Position numbers and translations under genes: made by a program
Assembly: GCF_028292965.1 (NCBI RefSeq)
Contig: NZ_JAQGLG010000117.1
Coordinates: 1 to 60,405, forward strand
DNA from: Sphingomonas bacterium
Lineage (GTDB): Bacteria > Pseudomonadota > Alphaproteobacteria > Sphingomonadales > Sphingomonadaceae
Direction: 5' to 3'
Length of the DNA stretch: 60,405 bases
Shown: positions 54,436-60,405 of the stretch, one piece after another
Layout: each line of letters opens with the position of its first letter
Numbering within the stretch: the stretch's first letter is position 1
Notes under the pieces: generated by a model
What the model was told of the DNA's origin: nothing
Databases searched by the model: none
Seen by the model: the letters and a program-made list of their open reading frames with translations, nothing else

Positions 54436-55140
54436 ATGACGACGACCGAAGCGAAACCAAGGCGCCGAACCAAGGCCGAGCAGCGCGCGGAGAGCCTCGA
54501 GCAGATCCTCGACGCCGCCGAATATCTCTTTTCGAAGCACGGCCTGTACGGCGTCACCCTGAAGGACGTGGCCCAACGCGTCGGCGTCCATACCTCGCTG
54601 CTGCATTATTATTTCGCCGACAAGAAGGCGTTGTTCGATGCGGTGATCGACCGCCGCGCGCCGATCACCGTCAACCGCCGCATGGAGGCGCTCGCCCGCT
54701 ACGAGGACGAATGCGCCGGCAAGCCGACCGTCGAAGGCGCGCTGCGCGCCGCGCTCGACACCGACCTCGATCTCTACAGCGGCGCCGACGAGGGCTGGCG
54801 CAATTATGCCGCGCTCGGCGCGCAGATCAGCAACACGCCCGAATGGGGCGCGGCGGTGATGGACGACCATTTCGACCCGGTCGTGCTGCGCCTGATCGGT
54901 CTGCTCAAACAGGCGCTGCCCGATTGCCCGGAGGAAGACATCTTCTGGGGCTATCACTTCGTCACCGGCGCCTTCATGCTCACCGTCGCGCGCACCGGCC
55001 GTATCGACAGGCTGTCCGGCGGGCTGTGCCGTTCCGACGATTTCCCCGCGATCAAGGAACGCATGGCGAGCTTCATGGCGGCCGGCTTCATCCATATCTG
55101 CGGTGAGCGCGCGGCCGGGCGCGAGGCCGGGAAGAAGTAA
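54436..55140 (+). CDS. TetR family transcriptional regulator
   Basis: 234 residues from ATG 54436, with GGAG 6 nt upstream. The HTH (AAEYLFSKHGLYGVTLKDVAQRVGVHTSLLHYYFADKK region, about 30-65) is canonical TetR. The ligand domain contains YRGADEGWRNY-like (YSGADEGWRNYAALG) and FWGYHFVTGAFM segments. It lies 114 bp downstream of the TBDR. The nested palindrome at 51992-52017 is its likely operator, making this a ligand-induced derepression switch. The effector is unknown. Confidence 0.88.
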   Translation: MTTTEAKPRRRTKAEQRAESLEQILDAAEYLFSKHGLYGVTLKDVAQRVGVHTSLLHYYFADKKALFDAVIDRRAPITVNRRMEALARYEDECAGKPTVEGALRAALDTDLDLYSGADEGWRNYAALGAQISNTPEWGAAVMDDHFDPVVLRLIGLLKQALPDCPEEDIFWGYHFVTGAFMLTVARTGRIDRLSGGLCRSDDFPAIKERMASFMAAGFIHICGERAAGREAGKK

Positions 55141-55148
55141 TCTTCATT

Positions 55149-55225
55149 GTGCTCCTGCGAAAGCAGGAGCCCAAGGTTTCAGCCGTAACGCTTGTGACCC
55201 TGGGTTCCTGCTTTCGCAGGAACAC
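55149..55225. repeat. Bipartite hairpin repeat, REP-like family 3
   Basis: Two arms in inverted orientation: 55149-55176 (CTCCTGC-GAAA-GCAGGAG, a GNRA-type tetraloop hairpin) and 55198-55225 (TTCCTGC-TTTC-GCAGGAA). It follows the TetR stop codon immediately and could act as a transcript end between this gene and the purine permease. Confidence 0.7.
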
Positions 55226-55245
55226 GTTCCATCTTTTGACATCCT

Positions 55246-55275
55246 CCCCGGCGCGAAGCAGTTTCGCGGGCGGGG
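55246..55275 (+). promoter_or_regulatory. Leader hairpin before the purine permease
   Basis: CCCCG (55246-55250), CGCGAA (55252-55257), loop GCAGT, TTCGCG (55263-55268), CGGGG (55271-55275): an 11-bp stem with a 1x2 internal loop. The 3' strand contains the GGGGGA ribosome site 8 nt before ATG 55285, so folding would hide it. The preceding TTTTGACATCCTCCCC also resembles the ends of IS200/IS605-type elements, an alternative origin. Confidence 0.6.
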
Positions 55276-55284
55276 GACCGACCG

Positions 55285-56640
55285 ATGCCAGTTGAAGACG
55301 CCGCACCGACCACCAACGAAGGCGCCATCGCCCGGCGCTTCGATTTCGCCGCGCGCGGCACGAATTTGCGCACCGAGATGCTGGCCGGCGCCACCACCTT
55401 CCTGACCATGGCCTATATCATCCTGGTCAACCCGGCGATCCTCGGCCAGGCCGGCATGCCGGTCGCCGCGGTTGCCGCCGCGACCTGTTTCGCCGCCGGC
55501 GTGGCCAGCATCCTGATGGGGCTGAACGCCAATGTTCCGCTCGCGCTGGCGCCCGGCATGGGCCTCAACGCCTATTTCGCCTTCACCGTGGTGGGCGCGA
55601 TGGGCGTGCCGTGGCAGACGGCGCTTGGCTGCGTCCTGGTCTCGGGCGTCGCCTTTCTCGCGCTGACGCTGGCCGGCGTGCGCCAGTTGATCGTCGCCGC
55701 CATCCCGCCGCATCTGTTCGCCGCGGTCACCGGGGGCATCGGCCTGTTCATCGGTTTCATTGGCCTGAAGAACGCCGGCCTCGTGGTCAACAACCCAGCG
55801 ACCAGCGTCGCGCTGGGCGATCTCCACGCACCCGGCACGTTGCTGGCCTTGTTCGGCCTGGTCCTCATCGCCGTCCTGAACGTCTGGAAGATTCGCGGCG
55901 CGATGCTGATCGGCATCGTCGCGACCACAATTCTCGCCGGGCTGATCGGCGCGATCGCGTTCCATCCCGCGCCTTATTCCTTCGCCGCCTTGGGTGAGAC
56001 CGCCTTCGCGCTCGACTTGTCGGGCGTGTTCGGCGGCGCGGGCAAGCACGGTCTCGGTGTGCTCGAGATCCTGTTCGTGTTCCTGTTCGTCGACCTGTTC
56101 GACAATCTCGGCACATTGGTTGCGGTGACCAAACGCGCCGGCCTGATCGCCCCCGACGGCACCATCCCCAAATTGAAGCGCATGCTGATCACCGATTCGA
56201 TCGCGACGATGATCGGCGCGCTGGCCGGGACCAGCACCGTCACCTCCTATGTCGAGAGCGCCGCCGGTGTGCAGGCCGGCGGCCGCACCGGCGTGACCGC
56301 GATCGTGACGGGTGTGTTGTTCCTCGCCGCGATGTTCGTCGCACCCTATGCCCAGTTGGTGCCGCTCGCCGCCACCGCGCCGGCGCTGATCCTGGTCGGC
56401 GCGCTGATGATGGCCCCGCTGGCCGAGATCGCCTGGGACGAACCCGACGTGGCGATCCCCGCCTTCCTCACCGTGGTGATGATCCCGCTGAGCTTCTCGA
56501 TCGCCAACGGGCTGGCGTTCGGCATTACGGCGCATGCGCTGTTGAAGTTGTTGCGTGGGAAGATCGGGCGTGGGGATGTGCTGCTGTTGGTGCTGGCGGC
56601 GCTGTTCGTGGTGCGGTTCGCGTGGTTGTCTGCAGGGTGA
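55285..56640 (+). CDS. NCS2 family purine permease (AzgA-type)
   Basis: 451 residues with about 13 hydrophobic segments. Conserved NCS2/AzgA blocks: MAYIILVNPAIL near the N-terminus, ALAPGMGLNAYFAF, GIGLFIGFIGLKNAG, FVFLFVDLFDNLGTL and GTSTVTSYVESAAGV. It imports adenine/guanine/hypoxanthine-type purines with protons. Its place next to the ureide/urate genes fits purine salvage for nitrogen. A hairpin that covers the ribosome site suggests translational control. Confidence 0.9.
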   Translation: MPVEDAAPTTNEGAIARRFDFAARGTNLRTEMLAGATTFLTMAYIILVNPAILGQAGMPVAAVAAATCFAAGVASILMGLNANVPLALAPGMGLNAYFAFTVVGAMGVPWQTALGCVLVSGVAFLALTLAGVRQLIVAAIPPHLFAAVTGGIGLFIGFIGLKNAGLVVNNPATSVALGDLHAPGTLLALFGLVLIAVLNVWKIRGAMLIGIVATTILAGLIGAIAFHPAPYSFAALGETAFALDLSGVFGGAGKHGLGVLEILFVFLFVDLFDNLGTLVAVTKRAGLIAPDGTIPKLKRMLITDSIATMIGALAGTSTVTSYVESAAGVQAGGRTGVTAIVTGVLFLAAMFVAPYAQLVPLAATAPALILVGALMMAPLAEIAWDEPDVAIPAFLTVVMIPLSFSIANGLAFGITAHALLKLLRGKIGRGDVLLLVLAALFVVRFAWLSAG

Positions 56641-56646
56641 CAGAAA

Positions 56647-56780
56647 TTCCCTCTCCCTTTGGGAGAGGGAGGGAGGCGCGAAGCGCCGGAAGGGTGAGGA
56701 CAGGCCGGTCACGCGCCCTGCCCTCACCCTTCCCATCGCTAAAGCGACGGGCCCCTTCCCTCTCCCAAAGGGAGAGGGAG
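56647..56780. repeat. Bipartite inverted repeat, REP-like family 4, overlapping allA
   Basis: Arms 56647-56706 and 56715-56780 are inverted copies of about 60 bp. They contain CCCTCTCCC-TTT-GGGAGAGGG hairpins and a GGTGAGG/CCTCACC pair. The element separates the convergent permease and allA genes, and the right arm (to 56780) encodes the last dozen residues of AllA. Confidence 0.78.
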
Positions 56781-57269
56781 ATCCACCCGGATCACATCGC
56801 CCTCATCCAACGCCACCTCATCGCAATTATCCCCCGGCCCCGCACGGTCGACGACAAGGAAATCGCCCTCCTCCAGCACCAGCAGGAAATGGTGCCACAC
56901 GCCCTTGGCATAATGTACCCCCTGCCCGGCCGCCGCGCGAAACACCCGCACCCCCGCCGCATCGAAATCCCCCGCCGGCGCCACCGCGATCAGATAGGGC
57001 CGCCCGCTCAGCGGCACGAAGCTCTGGCTGCCCAGCGGATGGCGCTCGAACATCTTCAGCACCTTCTCCGCCAGCGGCTTCGCCCGGAACAGGCTGATCG
57101 CGCCGACCCCGCCCCCATCGGCGACATCGAGATCGGCCAGCCGGTCGTAACGCACGGCATGGCCCTGGTTGATCGAGATCTTCGTCGCGGCATCGCTCGC
57201 CTCGATCACCCGGCCGAACGGCGCGAACGCCTCGGAGGTCAGTGGCTCGGCAGTCACATCGCGCATCAT
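56739..57269 (-). CDS. allA: Ureidoglycolate lyase
   Basis: 176 residues. Cupin-fold AllA: LTSEAFAPFGRVIEA at the N-terminus, NQGHAVRYDRLADLDV, FERHPLGSQSFVPL, VFRAAAGQGVHYAKGVWHHFLLVL with the substrate/metal histidines. It splits ureidoglycolate into glyoxylate and urea. The C-terminus after VIRVDL (PLPLGEGRGPSL) is encoded by a REP-like repeat, so the original stop has been replaced. It is divergent from the puuE operon, which supplies its substrate. Confidence 0.9.
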   Translation of the reverse strand: MMRDVTAEPLTSEAFAPFGRVIEASDAATKISINQGHAVRYDRLADLDVADGGGVGAISLFRAKPLAEKVLKMFERHPLGSQSFVPLSGRPYLIAVAPAGDFDAAGVRVFRAAAGQGVHYAKGVWHHFLLVLEEGDFLVVDRAGPGDNCDEVALDEGDVIRVDLPLPLGEGRGPSL

Positions 57270-57370
57270 TCTTCCTTCGACCGCGCACCGCGCGTCCCGC
57301 GATGCAGCATTTCGACTTGTGCGCCGCGCAGGCTCGTTTCATCAAGGAAGATTGGAATGGGCAGCAAGCA

Positions 57371-58279
57371 TTGAACGACGAAAGATACCCACGCGATCTC
57401 ATCGGCTATGGCCGCACCCCACCGCATGCCGCCTGGCCCGGCGGCGCGCGCATCGCGATCCAGTGCGTATTGAATTATGAGGAAGGCGCCGAGCGCAATG
57501 TGCTCGACGGCGATCCGGAGTGCGAGACCTTCCTGTCCGACATGGCCAACCCGCCGGCCATCGCCGCACGGCACATGAGCATGGAGCAGATCTACGAATA
57601 TGGATCGCGTGCCGGGGTATGGCGGTTGCTGCGGCTGTTCGCGCGCTACGACCTGCCGCTGACCGTGTTCGGCGTCGCGCTGGCGATGCAGCGCAACCCC
57701 GCGGCGGTCGAGGCTTTCCTCGAGGCTGGCCATGAGATCGCCTCGCATGGCTGGCGCTGGATCAATTATCAATGGGCCTCGGAGGAAGAGGAACGCGCCG
57801 ACATGGCGCGCGCCATCGAGGTCCACAAACAGCTCACCGGCGAGCGCCCGCTCGGCTGGTACACCGGCCGCACCAGCCCCAACACCCGCCGCCTCGTCGC
57901 CGAGGAAGGCGGTTTCCTTTACGACGCCGACGATTATTCCGACGACCTGCCTTTCTGGACCAAGCCGGCGGGCAAGCCACACCTCATCGTGCCCTATTCG
58001 CTCGAAACCAACGACATGCGGTTCGGCGGCGCGGGCCTGCAGACTGGCGAAGAGTTCTTCGCCTATCTGCGCGACACCTTCGACGTGCTCTATGCCGAAG
58101 GGGCCGACCGTCCGAAGATGATGTCGGTCGGCCTGCACTGCCGGCTCGCCGGCCGACCGGGCAAGATGGCCGGGCTGGAGCAGTTCCTGCGCTACGCCGC
58201 CGACCATCAAGACGTGTGGTTCTGCCGCCGCATCGATATCGCGCGGCACTGGCGCAGCGAGCATCCTTATGCAGCCTAG
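57371..58279 (+). CDS. puuE: Allantoinase, polysaccharide-deacetylase type
   Basis: 302 residues from TTG 57371 (LNDERYPRDLIGYGRTPP), which gives the normal PuuE length; longer ATG versions at 57242/57302 would overlap allA or add an unconserved tail. NodB-fold motifs: NYEEGAERNVLDGD, LRLFARYDLPLTVFGVA, GHEIASHGWRWINY, GWYTGRTSPNTRRL, YDADDYSDDLPFW and HCRLAGRPGKM. It opens the allantoin ring to give allantoate without a bound metal like the amidohydrolase AllB. First gene of the puuE-uraD-alc-uraH-xdhA operon. Confidence 0.9.
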   Translation: MNDERYPRDLIGYGRTPPHAAWPGGARIAIQCVLNYEEGAERNVLDGDPECETFLSDMANPPAIAARHMSMEQIYEYGSRAGVWRLLRLFARYDLPLTVFGVALAMQRNPAAVEAFLEAGHEIASHGWRWINYQWASEEEERADMARAIEVHKQLTGERPLGWYTGRTSPNTRRLVAEEGGFLYDADDYSDDLPFWTKPAGKPHLIVPYSLETNDMRFGGAGLQTGEEFFAYLRDTFDVLYAEGADRPKMMSVGLHCRLAGRPGKMAGLEQFLRYAADHQDVWFCRRIDIARHWRSEHPYAA

Positions 58280-58769
58280 CGCCCTCACTCACGACGATTT
58301 CATCGCCGCGTTCGGCCCGGTTTACGAGGCCTCACCCTGGGTGGCGGAAGGCGTGTGGCCGGCGGTCGCGCCCGGCGAACTCGATGACCCGCAAGCCCTG
58401 GCGAAAGCGATGCGCGCCTTGGTCGAGGCCGCCCCGCGCGGCCAACGCCTCGCGCTGATCCGCGCCCACCCCCAGCTCGCCGTCGCCGGCCGCATGGCCG
58501 AGGCCTCGGTGCAGGAGCAGCGCGGTGCCGGGCTCGACCAATGCTCGCCGGAGGAGCTGGCCGAATTCCGCCGGCTCAACGCGGCGTATCTCGATCGCTT
58601 CAGCCACCCCTTCATCGTCGCGGTGAAAGGCCTGTCGCGCAGCGACATCCTCGCGGCCTTCGCCGCCCGGCTCGACAATGATGCCGAGACCGAGTTCGCC
58701 ACCGCCATGACGCAAATCCACCGTATCGCGGGCTTCCGCCTCGCCGCTCTGTTCGACCGGGAACCATGA
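58269..58769 (+). CDS. uraD: OHCU decarboxylase
   Basis: 166 residues. The conserved ALIRAHPQLA (active-site His), SVQEQRGAGLDQCS and SHPFIVAVKGLSR motifs mark 2-oxo-4-hydroxy-4-carboxy-5-ureidoimidazoline decarboxylase, which makes S-allantoin from OHCU. It starts 11 bp before the puuE stop, so it is translationally coupled. Order in the pathway is uricase, UraH, UraD, PuuE, then Alc; a uricase is not visible here. Confidence 0.92.
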   Translation: MQPSALTHDDFIAAFGPVYEASPWVAEGVWPAVAPGELDDPQALAKAMRALVEAAPRGQRLALIRAHPQLAVAGRMAEASVQEQRGAGLDQCSPEELAEFRRLNAAYLDRFSHPFIVAVKGLSRSDILAAFAARLDNDAETEFATAMTQIHRIAGFRLAALFDREP

Positions 58770-59770
58770 TGTTCGACGATCTGCGCCGCCAATATGTCGA
58801 CCTCGCCCAGCCCCGGCTCGGCGCGGAGGTGGTCTATGCCACCGACGATTTCTTCGCCGACAAGGCGCGGCTGATCTCGCCAGCTGCGCCCGTGTTCATT
58901 CCCGGCAAATATGACGACAACGGCAAATGGATGGACGGCTGGGAAAGTCGCCGCAAACGCGTGCCGGGCCATGACTGGTGTGTGGTACGGCTCGGCGCGC
59001 AGGGCCTGGTCGCCGGCTTCGAGATCGACACCAGCCACTTCACCGGCAACTACCCCCCCGGCGCCGAGATCGAGGTCTGCCGCAGCGCCGACACGGTCCC
59101 GGGCGACGATGCCGGCTGGACCAAGGTCACGCCGCGCCTCGCGCTGAACGGCAACGACCGCGCCTATGTCGCCATAGACCATGACGCACCCGTCACCCAT
59201 GTCCGCCTGCACATATTCCCCGATGGCGGCGTCGCGCGGCTGCGCGTCTGGGGCCGGGTCGACAAGGACTGGTCGGCGGTCGATGCCGAGACGCGGCTCG
59301 ACCTGCTGGCGATGGAGAATGGCGGCCGCGGCATCATCGCCAATGACGAGCATTTCGGCCGCGTCGAGAACCTCACCGCGCCGGGTCGCGGCGTCGACAT
59401 GGGCGATGGCTGGGAAACCCGCCGCCGCCGCGAGCCCGGCCATGACTGGGCAATCCTCGAACTCGGCACCGCCGGGACGATCGACGAGATCGTCGTCGAC
59501 ACCGCGCACTTCAAAGGCAATTACCCCGACCGCTGCTTTATCCAGGTCGCACCCGAGGCGCACGGCACACCCGCGGAAATCGCCATCCAGGCCGAGCATT
59601 GGCCGGTGCTGCTGCCCGAGACCAAATTGCAGGCCGACCATATCCACCAGTTTCGCGATGGCCTTGCCGAACTCGGCCCGGTGCGTTTCGTACGCCTCAA
59701 CATCATCCCCGATGGCGGCGTCAGCCGGCTGCGGCTGATCGGGCGGGTCGCCCGAGGAGCAGGGGCATGA
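58766..59770 (+). CDS. alc: Allantoicase
   Basis: 334 residues built as two similar jelly-roll halves: WMDGWESRRKRVPGHDW and FDTSHFTGNYPP-type (IDTSHFTGNYPP) in the first half, DGWETRRRREPGHDW and DTAHFKGNYPDRC in the second, each with HIFPDGGVARLR or NIIPDGGVSRLR. It cleaves allantoate to urea and ureidoglycolate, the substrate of AllA. It overlaps uraD by 4 bp and uraH by 4 bp. Confidence 0.93.
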   Translation: MMFDDLRRQYVDLAQPRLGAEVVYATDDFFADKARLISPAAPVFIPGKYDDNGKWMDGWESRRKRVPGHDWCVVRLGAQGLVAGFEIDTSHFTGNYPPGAEIEVCRSADTVPGDDAGWTKVTPRLALNGNDRAYVAIDHDAPVTHVRLHIFPDGGVARLRVWGRVDKDWSAVDAETRLDLLAMENGGRGIIANDEHFGRVENLTAPGRGVDMGDGWETRRRREPGHDWAILELGTAGTIDEIVVDTAHFKGNYPDRCFIQVAPEAHGTPAEIAIQAEHWPVLLPETKLQADHIHQFRDGLAELGPVRFVRLNIIPDGGVSRLRLIGRVARGAGA

Positions 59771-60102
59771 ACAGCCTCTCCACCCATGTCCTCGATACGA
59801 TGCACGGCCGCCCCGCCGCCGGCATGACGCTGGTGCTGACCGGGCCGCAGGGGGAAGTCACGCGGGGCACCACCAACCCCGACGGCCGCTGCCCCGGCCT
59901 GATCCCCGGCGAGCTGCCCGCCGGCCGCTACGCGCTGCGCTTCGCGGTCGCCGCCTATTTCCGCGAGCAAGGCGTCGCGCTGCCCGACCCACCGTTCCTC
60001 GACGAGGTGACAGTCGATTTCGGCATCGCCGAGGGCGGCGGGCATTATCATGTGCCGCTGCTCGTCTCGCCCTTCGCCTATTCGACCTATCGGGGCAGCT
60101 GA
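59767..60102 (+). CDS. uraH: 5-hydroxyisourate hydrolase
   Basis: 111 residues. Transthyretin-like HIU hydrolase: LSTHVLDTMHGRPAAGM at the N-terminus, FREQGVALPDPPFLDEVTVDF, HYHVPLLVSPFAYSTY and the C-terminal YRGS. His7 in LSTHVLD, Arg47-type residue and the C-terminal YRGS form the active site. The ATG overlaps the alc stop (ATGA). It implies that urate is formed and oxidised in this organism. Confidence 0.93.
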   Translation: MNSLSTHVLDTMHGRPAAGMTLVLTGPQGEVTRGTTNPDGRCPGLIPGELPAGRYALRFAVAAYFREQGVALPDPPFLDEVTVDFGIAEGGGHYHVPLLVSPFAYSTYRGS

Positions 60103-60105
60103 TCG

Positions 60106-60405
60106 GTGGGCGTGCGCTTCCTGCTTGATGGGGTGGTCCACGACACGGGACCGATCGACCCGACGATGACCGTGCTCCAGTATCTGCGCGAAAACATGCG
60201 CCGTCCCGGCACCAAAGAAGGCTGCGCCGAGGGCGATTGCGGCGCCTGCACGGTGCTGGTCGGCGAGGCGGCGGGCGGCCGCATCGACTGGCGCGCGCTC
60301 AATGCCTGCATCCTGTTCATGCCGATGATCGACGGCCGTGCGCTGATGACGGTCGAGAGCCTGTCGAGAGGCGGCGCGCTCAATCCCGTCCAGCGCGCGA
60401 TGGTC
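60106..60405 (+). CDS. xdhA: Xanthine dehydrogenase small subunit (partial, cut by window end)
   Basis: The first 100 codons are visible, open to the window edge. GTG 60106 follows uraH by 3 bp. The plant-type ferredoxin [2Fe-2S] motif GCAEGDCGACTV (about residues 39-50) and LNACILFMPMIDG are those of XdhA, which carries iron-sulphur clusters and FAD. It oxidises hypoxanthine and xanthine to urate with XdhB and XdhC, expected just beyond the edge. Confidence 0.92.
   Translation, partial: MGVRFLLDGVVHDTGPIDPTMTVLQYLRENMRRPGTKEGCAEGDCGACTVLVGEAAGGRIDWRALNACILFMPMIDGRALMTVESLSRGGALNPVQRAMV

Overview
The window is GC-rich chromosomal DNA from an alphaproteobacterium, most likely a sphingomonad (Sphingomonas/Novosphingobium/Sphingobium group). 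The evidence is four large TonB-dependent receptors (TBDRs), a mannonate dehydratase whose active-site residues align one position off those of the Novosphingobium aromaticivorans enzyme, dense catabolic clusters, and bipartite inverted repeats in several intergenic gaps. I recognised no rRNA, tRNA or CRISPR array. Assignments come from reading motifs; no database search was run.

Layout. (1) 0-6 kb: edge of an IS481-type element, an SDR, a small Xre regulator/membrane protein pair with a palindromic operator, a lipase-like hydrolase, and a hydrolase-cupin fusion divergent from a LysR regulator. (2) 6-20 kb: a catabolic regulon for an unidentified, probably cyclic or branched, carbon compound. 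It holds three SDRs plus a broken SDR pseudogene, a molybdopterin oxidoreductase, two enoyl-CoA hydratases, an acyl-CoA dehydrogenase, a CMD-family protein, an MFS transporter, a TBDR and a Baeyer-Villiger monooxygenase. The decamer ATTGCATCCA or a close variant lies in front of the promoter-facing genes, so an unlinked regulator probably controls them together. (3) 20-22 kb: PEBP-like protein, cytochrome c and an inositol-monophosphatase family protein.

(4) 22-40.7 kb: a polysaccharide utilisation locus for a uronate-containing glycan. It contains FCD-type GntR and LacI regulators, two TBDRs, a GH3 glucosidase, two alginate-lyase-superfamily proteins, a DUF4861 protein, an unassigned 626-residue possible lyase, an unsaturated glucuronyl hydrolase (GH88/GH105) and ManD. 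Three promoter regions each carry a GntR-like site (TTGTATGNCA core) and a LacI-like site (ACCGGT core), which suggests a two-signal switch. (5) 40.9-49.3 kb: mixed genes including a MerR/TipAS regulator, an SDR, an SMR pump, a YjjG-like phosphatase, an MBL hydrolase, an ECF sigma/hydrolase/EthD operon, a membrane protein and a ferredoxin-reductase-type flavoprotein. (6) 49.4-55.1 kb: a Tat-exported GH1 glucosidase and a secreted esterase divergent from a TBDR, with a TetR regulator and a nested palindrome in the shared promoter. (7) 55.2-60.4 kb: purine catabolism, with an NCS2 permease, AllA, and a tightly overlapping puuE-uraD-alc-uraH-xdhA operon that runs off the right edge.

Most intergenic gaps are shorter than 300 bp. 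The only longer one (22795-23159) is a divergent regulatory region and is annotated in parts.
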